5,442 bases of DNA, taken from NCBI GenBank assembly GCA_018701055.1, contig JABIUH010000051.1, positions 1-5,442 on the forward strand, given 5' to 3'. How positions within the stretch are numbered: position 1 is the first letter of the stretch; each line of letters opens with the position of its first letter. This DNA comes from Woeseia sp. Its GTDB lineage: Bacteria > Pseudomonadota > Gammaproteobacteria > Steroidobacterales > Woeseiaceae. The notes under the pieces are model-generated. The model had not been told where the DNA came from, searched no databases, and saw only the letters and a list, made by a program, of their open reading frames with translations. Positions 1 through 4,791 of this stretch are shown piece after piece. Both the position numbers and the translations under genes were made by a program.

Positions 1-1
1 C

Positions 2-319
2 GATGAACTCTTTTTCGTCGATCTACCTAAATCTGAGGTCCGGCTTAAGATTTTCGAAATACATCTTAAATTACGCAATCAAGACAGTAAGGCCATCGCG
101 ATCGATCAGGTCGCAGCCGCAGCGAAAGGTTTCTCAGGTGCCGAGATTGAACAGGCAATCGTCTCGGCACTCTATGCCGCCCACGCACAAAAAAGCGCGC
201 TGACGACCGAATTACTCCTTGCCGAACTAAAGCGAACTCGTCCGTTGTCGATCGTCATGGCGGAAAAGGTCGATTTGCTGCGCCGCTGGGCCTCTGGACG
301 AACCGTTGCATGTGATTAA
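2..319 (+). CDS. AAA+ ATPase, Ycf46-like, C-terminal part (5' end outside window)
   Basis: The last 105 residues of an AAA+ ATPase, open from the left edge to TAA at 317-319. The visible part starts at the end of the ATPase core (DELFFVDLP, residues 1-9), which in this family follows a GRF motif. The C-terminal helical lid comes next, with the sensor-2 region GFSGAEIEQAIVSALYAA at about 43-60. The tail has a PLSIVMAEKVDLLRRWA segment at about 81-97. The GAEIEQA form of the lid and the PLS-MAEK tail are typical of the Ycf46-like branch found in cyanobacteria, plastids and many gammaproteobacteria, so I prefer that branch over FtsH or generic AAA proteins. Walker A, Walker B and the arginine finger lie upstream and cannot be checked. 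The cellular role of bacterial Ycf46-like proteins is poorly defined. The gene ends 94 bp before the coiled-coil gene on the same strand; no clear terminator lies between them. Confidence 0.85.
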   Translation, partial: DELFFVDLPKSEVRLKIFEIHLKLRNQDSKAIAIDQVAAAAKGFSGAEIEQAIVSALYAAHAQKSALTTELLLAELKRTRPLSIVMAEKVDLLRRWASGRTVACD

Positions 320-413
320 GTCCAACGTGTATACCCCTGTTTTCATTTAACAAAATATAGAATTTAGCGCTCAAGCATCAAAATATCAGCACCCTGCATG
401 CTAGAATTTCTTG

Positions 414-1778
414 ATGACTAATAAGAATAAAAAAAATACAGCGTTAGTCGACTCCAATGACAAAGAATCGACCTCTGAATCTGAGGTCGAGCCGCTGTTA
501 CGCAGCATTCAAAATGGCCAGCCGAAAATCGAAGTCGATGCAGTCACATTCGATATCGACGATCACGTAAACGAAATCAATCAGCGTTCCAAAATCCAAT
601 TAAAAGCCGATTTAAGATCCAAAATCACCACCATTGAAGAACTGGAATTCGAAGTTGAGCAGCTCAGTGGAAAAAATCGAGGTCTCGAAGAAGAACTCAA
701 AGCCAGATTTGAAATAACGGACAGCCTGCATTCTGAGATTGCGGATTCACAAGGACGACTCAACGATTCACAGCAAAAAATCGATCAGCACAATCAAGAC
801 ACGAGCCAGTTAAAGAAAAGCGCAGATTCTGCACAGGCGAAGCTTGATCGGTTGAAGACCAAATCCGATGGTCTTCACACGACGATAAAGAATCTAAGAG
901 GCAAGACGGAGAAACTGGAAAATGAGCTGACGGCCAAAAAGAAACAAATCGTCACCCTCGAAAAACTGCAGAAAAGGTTAACTAAGAAAAATCAAAAACC
1001 CGATACAAAACGCGTCAATAAGAATGCGCAAACGTTGTCCCAACAGCTCCAGCATTCACAAACCGAAGCCGCAGAGCTCAAGACCTATATCGATGGCAGA
1101 AAAGACGAATGGGTGACGCTAAACGCCGAAGTCGATGAGTTTAGTCGGCAGTTAGCCGATAGCCAAAGCCGCGCTACAAATTTATTGACCGAGATGGACG
1201 ATCGCAATACTCAGTTGGTGCGTTCATGTGAACAAGTTATTTCAACATCTGAGAATTTGACAAAACAAAAGACACAGGCGCGAAAGCTTAGAATCCAGAA
1301 TCGTGAGCTCGAGACTGAGTTGAATCATGACGCCAAAGAAAGAATCGTCGCCGCCGATAAACGCCTTGAAGAACAATCCGGCGAAATCCAAGGCCTCACT
1401 CATGCACTTACCGAACTCCGCTGCGATCGAGACCAGATCGCACAATATGCTGACACCTTGCGCATGCAGTTCCAGGATCAGGTTTCGGTCTCTAAGGTTT
1501 CCGTTGCAATGCGCGAAAAACTTGAATCAGGACTTGACCACGCCAATACGGCGATCAATGAGCCCTCAGAGCGTCAGAAGTCGTCGCAAGAACACAATGA
1601 TGAGCTAATGCAAGCAAGTCAGTTTCTAAAGAGCGATTTTGACGCACAAATTCGACAGATCCGTTTCGAACTAGCTCCGCAGAAGAAACCATCGCAGGTC
1701 ATCAATCAATTAACGAGCAACTTGTCTCGGACCTGTTCGATAACCGGAGTTTTCAACAAGCCCTTGAAGCGCGGCTAG
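414..1778 (+). CDS. Long coiled-coil protein, N-terminal piece of a frameshifted coiled-coil/FHA protein
   Basis: About 454 residues if ATG at 414 is used; a TTG directly before it (411) is a less likely start, and neither has a good ribosome binding site. Residues 1-60 are polar, acidic and probably disordered. From about 60 to 420 the sequence is a near-continuous charged, heptad-rich coiled coil full of E, K, Q and L, with no signal peptide or membrane helix, so the product should be cytoplasmic. An aromatic-containing stretch, TYIDGRKDEWVTLNAEVDEF at about 225-244, stands out, and a weaker echo (QYADTLRMQFQDQ) lies at about 345-357. The last ~30 residues (from about 424, QKKPSQV) lose the coiled-coil pattern and end at a TAG, whereas the -1 frame continues the pattern into an FHA domain. 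I therefore read this as the 5' part of one gene reaching 2320, broken by a one-base loss. Function unknown; a scaffold or signalling role is inferred from the architecture only. Confidence 0.75.
   Translation: MTNKNKKNTALVDSNDKESTSESEVEPLLRSIQNGQPKIEVDAVTFDIDDHVNEINQRSKIQLKADLRSKITTIEELEFEVEQLSGKNRGLEEELKARFEITDSLHSEIADSQGRLNDSQQKIDQHNQDTSQLKKSADSAQAKLDRLKTKSDGLHTTIKNLRGKTEKLENELTAKKKQIVTLEKLQKRLTKKNQKPDTKRVNKNAQTLSQQLQHSQTEAAELKTYIDGRKDEWVTLNAEVDEFSRQLADSQSRATNLLTEMDDRNTQLVRSCEQVISTSENLTKQKTQARKLRIQNRELETELNHDAKERIVAADKRLEEQSGEIQGLTHALTELRCDRDQIAQYADTLRMQFQDQVSVSKVSVAMREKLESGLDHANTAINEPSERQKSSQEHNDELMQASQFLKSDFDAQIRQIRFELAPQKKPSQVINQLTSNLSRTCSITGVFNKPLKRG
1670..1682 (+). other. Probable frameshift point joining coiled-coil and FHA pieces
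   Basis: Upstream of this point frame 3 gives good coiled coil (FDAQIRQIRFEL); downstream it gives unstructured sequence ending at 1778. Frame 2 is open from 1643 after a TGA at 1640-1642. From 1679 it reads AEETIAGHQSINEQLV followed by QQALEARLGEVEQE, and runs without a stop to the FHA domain end at 2320. The step from frame 3 to frame 2 fits loss of one base or gain of two. No X-XXY-YYZ slippery heptamer in the zero frame is visible here, so programmed -1 frameshifting is less likely than a mutation or an assembly error. Confidence 0.7.
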
Positions 1779-1828
1779 GCGAAGTCGAGCAAGAATCGAA
1801 TCAATCTGTTGCCGAGCTGGGCGCCAAG

Positions 1829-2320
1829 TTGAAGAAGGCGCGCCACGATGCCGAAGAGATCGAACACAAACTACGCAATAAGGACTCGGTAATATCTGAT
1901 CTGATGCGGCAATTATCGGCACGAAGTGATTCAATCGAATTAAAAGACGACACCAGCAATGTTCTACAAAAAATTGATGGCTTCAAAACAGATGCACATG
2001 CCCCTCAAGCAGACACCGACCGGGTTGCACGACAGCTCATCGGCAATGCAGATGGTAAAGAACTGAGATTTCCATTATTCAAAAATCGACTCACGATTGG
2101 GCGTACGGCCCACAACGATATTCAGTTGAACATGCAATACATCAGCCGTCGCCACGCCGTTATTTCTTCTGATCACGGTCAAACTCGAGTGATCGACTGG
2201 GGAAGCAAGAACGGAGTTTTCGTAAACAACGTGCAAGTGACGAAGAAAATTCTTGAGTCCGGTGACATCGTGACTATTGGAACCACCGATTTCCGCTACG
2301 AGGAGCGCTCCAAGCGCTAG
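1829..2320 (+). CDS. FHA domain protein, C-terminal piece of the frameshifted coiled-coil/FHA protein
   Basis: From TTG at 1829 this piece is 163 residues, but the reading frame is open back to 1643 and the coding pattern extends upstream, so 1829 is unlikely to be a natural start; it has no convincing ribosome binding site. Residues 1-35 are the end of a coiled coil, 36-65 a linker, and about 68-160 a forkhead-associated domain. Diagnostic FHA residues are present: GR at 91-92, NDI at 96-98, ISRRH at 105-109 and SKNGVFVN at 126-133, then a short beta-rich end. In this family the Arg, Ser-Arg and Asn of these motifs form the phosphothreonine-binding loops, so binding of phosphorylated partners should be intact. 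The domain probably serves as the C-terminal recognition module of the long coiled coil. If the frameshift is real, this piece may not be translated well and the gene may be a pseudogene. The partner kinase is not in the window. Confidence 0.8.
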   Translation: MKKARHDAEEIEHKLRNKDSVISDLMRQLSARSDSIELKDDTSNVLQKIDGFKTDAHAPQADTDRVARQLIGNADGKELRFPLFKNRLTIGRTAHNDIQLNMQYISRRHAVISSDHGQTRVIDWGSKNGVFVNNVQVTKKILESGDIVTIGTTDFRYEERSKR

Positions 2321-2381
2321 TCCGCACGCACGCTTCACCTTTTTGCCTGGATTCGCCCTGAACTGAATTGAGCGACGGTTT

Positions 2382-2397
2382 TGTGAGCGCATTCACG
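2382..2397 (+). promoter_or_regulatory. CRP-like operator with a class II spaced -10 box
   Basis: TGTGA-GCGCAT-TCACG matches the CRP half-site consensus TGTGA-N6-TCACA at 9 of 10 positions. Its centre is 2389.5. The hexamer TATTGT at 2419-2424 would set a transcription start near 2431, which puts the box centre at -41.5, the classic class II position overlapping -35. A leader of about 33 nt would then precede the ATG at 2464. No experimental support; the host's CRP is not in the window. Confidence 0.4.
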
Positions 2398-2463
2398 GCA
2401 ATGATTCAAGTGACCCGATATTGTATCGAGTATTCCTGACACGGATGACCGGGCCAAAAAAGA

Positions 2464-2760
2464 ATGAAAGCACACGCGCACGAAATGGATTTTTCCGCGT
2501 CCTCCGCACTCAAGCGGACGTTTACTCACTTCATCACAAAAAAAATCTGGCTACCGAAAGTCGTCTACGACGCCTTACCCTATTTTTACTTGATTGCTGG
2601 CGTTGCCGCGATCGTTGCAACCATTTATATCGGCGAGTGGTACTGGGTCGTTCCGCACTATGTTCTTTTTTCCGCGGTGTGCCTCCATATCGGGTTTCTG
2701 CTTCTTCGCAAACGGAGACCGTCAGCGATAGTGGAACGACCGCACCGTTTTATATCCTAG
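2464..2760 (+). CDS. Small two-helix membrane protein, hypothetical
   Basis: 98 residues of unknown function. The N-terminal ~36 residues are cytoplasm-like and basic (LKRTFTHFITKKIWLPK at about 16-32). Two membrane helices follow at about 38-57 (ALPYFYLIAGVAAIVATIYI) and 61-81 (WVVPHYVLFSAVCLHIGFLLL), joined by a very short turn (GEWY). The tail LRKRR at 81-85 and the rest are positive, so by the positive-inside rule both termini should be cytoplasmic. There is no signal peptide cleavage site. I took ATG 2464, preceded only by an A-rich stretch (AAAAAAGA); an in-frame ATG at 2485 would give a 91-residue product and is almost as plausible. A CRP-like box with a matching -10 lies upstream, so this gene may have its own promoter. 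The next gene follows after 85 bp on the same strand and encodes another small two-helix protein. Confidence 0.7.
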   Translation: MKAHAHEMDFSASSALKRTFTHFITKKIWLPKVVYDALPYFYLIAGVAAIVATIYIGEWYWVVPHYVLFSAVCLHIGFLLLRKRRPSAIVERPHRFIS

Positions 2761-2845
2761 GCCCAAGCAATTTTTACGCCTTGATACTTGACCTGCATGG
2801 TCGGTTGGTAAACGATTCAACTTTAAATTCCTTTGGAAGTATTCG

Positions 2846-3136
2846 ATGTCTACAGACGCCGCATCGTTGCGACAAACCAGTACTCGCGAATTAGCCCTGT
2901 TTTTAGTGCTATTCCTGGTTGGCGTTGCCGTCCTGCCCTTCAGCGTGTACCTCGTTGGACATTCAGTGTTCGGTGAGTACGGCGGCTCGGGCTTTTCGGC
3001 CTTTTTCGCGGACTTACATGCCAGTTTGCGCGGCGGCGACCTGGCAATCTGGTTCTTGGTCCTCTCGCCGTATGTAGGTTGGCAGACGTTGCGCCTCACC
3101 TATCACGCTTTTCGCGGACTCGGTCAAAGCCAGTAA
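2846..3136 (+). CDS. Small two-helix membrane protein, hypothetical
   Basis: 96 residues. ATG 2846 has a good ribosome binding site, GGAAG at 2835-2839, 6 nt upstream, so the start is secure. The first helix is at about 15-38 (ELALFLVLFLVGVAVLPFSV and on), followed by a glycine-rich loop (GEYGGSGFSAFFADLHASLRGG, about 43-64). A second hydrophobic segment is at about 65-80 (DLAIWFLVLSPYVGWQ), and a short basic tail follows. The run WFLVLSPYVGWQTLRL looks like a conserved core; I recall similar small proteins in marine gammaproteobacteria but no named family. It shares strand and general design with the gene at 2464-2760 and could be co-transcribed with it. No enzyme motif is visible. Function unknown. 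Confidence 0.75.
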   Translation: MSTDAASLRQTSTRELALFLVLFLVGVAVLPFSVYLVGHSVFGEYGGSGFSAFFADLHASLRGGDLAIWFLVLSPYVGWQTLRLTYHAFRGLGQSQ

Positions 3137-3169
3137 CCCCGGCACGAGAGCCGCAGCACGACTCTGGAC

Positions 3170-3185
3170 TGTGACCTTCCTCACG
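3170..3185 (+). promoter_or_regulatory. Second CRP-like box in the intergenic region before the proline-rich protein gene
   Basis: TGTGA-CCTTCC-TCACG matches TGTGA-N6-TCACA at 9 of 10 positions, with the same final G as the box at 2382-2397. Its centre (3177.5) is 156 bp from the next start codon. A TAGAAT hexamer at 3223-3228 is the best nearby -10 and would place the box near -57, which is not a standard CRP spacing. The match is good but the promoter context is weaker than for the first box. Confidence 0.25.
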
Positions 3186-3261
3186 CTATTTCTTTCAATT
3201 ACAGTCAACATGACTCAATTGGTAGAATTTATGTTAAGGATAACTCATCATTCGCATACTG

Positions 3262-3280
3262 CCCGTTTAGCATTAACGGG
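3262..3280. repeat. Short hairpin upstream of the proline-rich protein gene
   Basis: CCCGTT (3262-3267) and AACGGG (3275-3280) form a perfect 6-bp stem with a 7-nt loop. No T-run follows, so it is not a canonical terminator. It could be an operator or a leader structure, or the end of the transcript from 2846-3136. Confidence 0.3.
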
Positions 3281-3333
3281 TCCGCTCAGCATCTGAATTT
3301 TCACCCTCTATAAATGCAAACAGCGAAGCCCCA

Positions 3334-3741
3334 ATGAATCGTTTTGTCAAAATTCTCGTCGACCGTTTTGGATCGGACAAACCAGCCGCGCCGAAAAAAA
3401 CCCTGTGGCAGACTGCCGCGTACCAAAAAGCGCGTCTAAATGCCCACAAGCAAAAAGCCACCAAGCAACCGCCCCCCAAACGACCGCCGCTCGAAAAACC
3501 AGCCGCTACGCCGGAGGCGAACTACTCAAGCGACATTGGTGGGCGAATAGCCGACGGTGGCCCCGGAAAAAACGTGTTGATAAGAGATACGCGCGTCCGC
3601 GAAGATACCGATACGTATGAGACGCTCACGATCGTAGATGACAATTTGCTGGGGCAGATTGAAGAGGACGGAATCGATCCATACAACACCGGTCGCTTTG
3701 ACCGTTCCAAACCGTGGGATTCCGCGCGCTCCCGCAAATAG
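3334..3741 (+). CDS. Basic, proline-rich hypothetical protein with conserved-looking C-terminal tail
   Basis: 135 residues, no membrane helix or signal peptide, probably cytoplasmic. Three parts are visible. An N-terminal basic/amphipathic segment MNRFVKILVDRF (1-12) is followed by a lysine-, alanine- and proline-rich low-complexity linker (about 16-60, including KQPPPKRPPLEKP). An acidic C-terminal half then ends in GIDPYNTGRFDRSKPWDS (about 113-130). The tail is the most ordered-looking and recognisable part; I recall similar DPYNTG-FDRSK-W tails in small gammaproteobacterial proteins, but no named domain. ATG 3334 has a weak ribosome binding site (GAAG at 3325-3328, 5 nt spacing). A TATAAA at 3309-3314 lies upstream with no good -35 partner. 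The gene stands alone, with 197 bp before it and 246 bp of repeat-rich DNA after it. Function unknown. Confidence 0.7.
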   Translation: MNRFVKILVDRFGSDKPAAPKKTLWQTAAYQKARLNAHKQKATKQPPPKRPPLEKPAATPEANYSSDIGGRIADGGPGKNVLIRDTRVREDTDTYETLTIVDDNLLGQIEEDGIDPYNTGRFDRSKPWDSARSRK

Positions 3742-3764
3742 GATTTTTTCAGAATCCTCTCATC

Positions 3765-3896
3765 AGTTATTTCAGGGTTACGCCAGGAGCAGAGTGCTGG
3801 AAGTTGAAGGCGCGCTAGCGAAATCAACTTCAATCCGCCGGCAATCCAATTTATCGAGCAAGGGGACGGTACCGGTGCGCCTTTAGTGAAATAACT
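3765..3896. repeat. 132-bp nested inverted-repeat element, possible MITE or repeat-derived unit
   Basis: The outer arms are a perfect 10-bp inverted repeat, AGTTATTTCA (3765-3774) and TGAAATAACT (3887-3896). Nested inside are GAAGTTGA/TCAACTTC (3800-3807/3824-3831, 8 bp, with a small CGC-GCTA-GCG hairpin in its loop) and CGCCGG/CCGGTG (3836-3841/3872-3877, one G-T pair). CCAG/CTGG at 3783-3786/3797-3800 forms a minor stem. This density of arms suggests a folded unit such as a small non-autonomous element or structured RNA. No transposase is present and no clear target-site duplication is visible. Confidence 0.45.
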
Positions 3897-3928
3897 AAGT
3901 CAGATATTGCTTAGGGTAATTGACCCCA

Positions 3929-3971
3929 TTTTGGCCCACAGTTAGGCTGCACTCCACTGTTTTGGACCACA
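3929..3971. repeat. Short direct repeat pair, 31-bp period, upstream of the YkvA-like gene
   Basis: TTTTGGCCCACA (3929-3940) and TTTTGGACCACA (3960-3971) match at 11 of 12 positions, spaced 31 bp, about three helical turns. ACAGT (3938-3942) and ACTGT (3956-3960) form a small inverted repeat between them. The second copy lies 17 bp before the start codon. They could be paired binding sites or a decayed insertion-sequence terminus; the sequence alone does not decide. Confidence 0.35.
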
Positions 3972-3987
3972 AGTATAGGTTTGTAGC

Positions 3988-4365
3988 ATGGGCTTGAGAT
4001 TTTCAATCGATCTAGACGACGACGATTTGCGGCATTTTCGCCTCATCATGCGAGATGCTCGCAAAGCCTCTGCCCGCCTTGCACCAGATGATATCGTCGC
4101 CGCGGCTGAGGCGCTCCTAACGACGGTCGATCGACGCAAGATATCGCCGTTTATCTCCGAGCGTTTAACCAAACTCGAAATTGATGCCTACACTGATTTT
4201 TGCGACTTCCGGCGAACACACGTCAAATCCAAGGGGATCAAGAATAAGACCACGGATCTTACGCGCGACTCCTGGTTAGACGGCCGGCGGACCGAACTTC
4301 AAGCGCGGATGCGACGCCGCCGTGACGTAGGGTCCGCAAACCAGAAACCGGGCAAAATTCTATAG
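3988..4365 (+). CDS. YkvA/DUF1232-related protein with the core domain apparently deleted
   Basis: 125 residues. The N-terminal part (FSIDLDDDDLRHFRLIMRDA at 5-24, then DDIVAAAEALL at 34-44 and PFISERLTKLE at 54-64) matches my memory of the N-terminal flank of gammaproteobacterial YkvA (DUF1232) proteins. The C-terminal part (EIDAYTDFCDFR at 64-75, DSWLDGRRTELQARMRRRR at about 94-112) matches their C-terminal flank. In those proteins about 60-70 residues separate the two, with the DUF1232 core (a hydrophobic segment around a DLIPD-type motif). Here KLE runs straight into EIDAY, so the core seems lost by an in-frame deletion around 4174-4182. With no membrane helix left, the product would be a soluble, charged protein. 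ATG 3988 has only a weak AGGT (3977-3980) upstream. It ends 9 bp from the convergent gene at 4375-4698. It may be a decaying gene or a stable short variant. Confidence 0.65.
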   Translation: MGLRFSIDLDDDDLRHFRLIMRDARKASARLAPDDIVAAAEALLTTVDRRKISPFISERLTKLEIDAYTDFCDFRRTHVKSKGIKNKTTDLTRDSWLDGRRTELQARMRRRRDVGSANQKPGKIL

Positions 4366-4374
4366 AAAATGAGC

Positions 4375-4698
4375 TTAAGGCCAATAATATACGCCTACGG
4401 CCACCAAACAGCCCCACATCAGCCCTTGTAGTGGCCATCGAGCGCGTTGGGATTTGAGCATTGCGTAGAAACTCACAGCCGAAATTGCGGTCATAAGAGT
4501 AAATAGGGCAAGACTCGTTAATAACGCTGGAAATTCGTGATCAAGACGCGGGTAGTCATCCCCCAGAAACCAGAAAATGATGAGGACTGCCGCAAGACTA
4601 AACGCGATTGAGAAACTCGTACCCAGCAAGATTCCCGTGATGACTGTAAGTGGCCCCATGTGGTGCATTCTACGCAAGGACCGGGCTTTGCTGATCAT
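4375..4698 (-). CDS. Three-helix membrane protein, hypothetical
   Basis: 107 residues. Three hydrophobic segments lie at about 16-45, 57-80 and 88-106. The first pair is separated by a polar loop GDDYPRLDHEF (46-56) and the second by a basic stretch LKSQRARWP (81-89). The protein ends at the membrane face with VYYWP. No catalytic or ligand motif is apparent; the loop GDDYPRL and the SFYAMLKSQRARWPLQ region are the likeliest conserved features. The first ATG is at 4698 without a clear ribosome binding site; internal in-frame ATGs at 4668 and 4659 would trim 10 or 13 residues and leave the helices intact. The gene is divergent from prc across a 93-bp gap and convergent with the YkvA-like gene. 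Inner-membrane location is inferred; function unknown. Confidence 0.7.
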   Translation of the reverse strand: MISKARSLRRMHHMGPLTVITGILLGTSFSIAFSLAAVLIIFWFLGDDYPRLDHEFPALLTSLALFTLMTAISAVSFYAMLKSQRARWPLQGLMWGCLVAVGVYYWP

Positions 4699-4721
4699 TA
4701 GAAGTAAGAATTGCCAAATTC

Positions 4722-4738
4722 GCCCTTGATTGAAGGGC
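4722..4738. repeat. Hairpin in the divergent intergenic region before prc
   Basis: GCCCTT (4722-4727) and AAGGGC (4733-4738) form a perfect 6-bp stem with a 5-nt loop. It lies 24 bp upstream of the minus-strand start codon and 54 bp upstream of the prc start. There is no T-run on either side, so a role as operator or leader structure is more likely than termination. Confidence 0.35.
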
Positions 4739-4748
4739 TTATGCCAAC

Positions 4749-4760
4749 TAGCCTAGGCTA
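4749..4760. promoter_or_regulatory. Perfect 12-bp palindrome between divergent genes, possible operator
   Basis: TAGCCTAGGCTA is identical to its own reverse complement. It sits 32 bp before the prc ATG and 51 bp from the minus-strand gene start, so a dimeric regulator bound here could control both. A weak TTGATT (4726-4731) lies 17 bp upstream of it, and TAGCCT at the start of the palindrome could act as a poor -10 for prc. No known regulator is assigned. Confidence 0.35.
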
Positions 4761-4791
4761 TTGAGTACTGGCTGCGTGACTGAACGCGACC

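Noticed and set aside
306..335. TTGCAT with an 18-bp spacer and TATACC as a promoter for the coiled-coil gene
   Set aside because: Weak hexamers, and the -35 overlaps the end of the ATPase gene; such matches are common by chance.
2304..2318. Hairpin AGCGC-TCCAA-GCGCT over the FHA stop codon, considered as a terminator
   Set aside because: The stem is only 5 bp and the nearest T-run is about 20 nt downstream, so it is not a proper intrinsic terminator.
2075..2392. 105-codon minus-strand open frame
   Set aside because: Antisense to the FHA domain, whose motifs are clearly real on the plus strand.
2788..2814. TTGACC with TAAACG as a promoter for the gene at 2846
   Set aside because: The spacer is only 15 bp and the -10 match is poor; co-transcription with the previous gene is equally possible.
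2722..3099. 125-codon minus-strand open frame
   Set aside because: Antisense to a small membrane protein gene with a good ribosome binding site; its composition (many R, T, P) is that of a shadow frame.
3309..3314. TATAAA as a -10 box for the gene at 3334
   Set aside because: No reasonable -35 hexamer lies 16-18 bp upstream (TCAGCA at the 17-bp position) and the leader would be very short; kept only as a remark in the gene entry.
3740..3758. Inverted repeat AGGATT/AATCCT right after the proline-rich protein gene, considered as a terminator
   Set aside because: A/T-rich 6-bp stem with a T-rich loop and no T-run after it.
3638..3886. Open frame of 82 codons on the plus strand overlapping the end of the proline-rich gene and the repeat element
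   Set aside because: It overlaps a better gene in another frame and runs into inverted-repeat DNA, with no ribosome binding site or recognisable domain.
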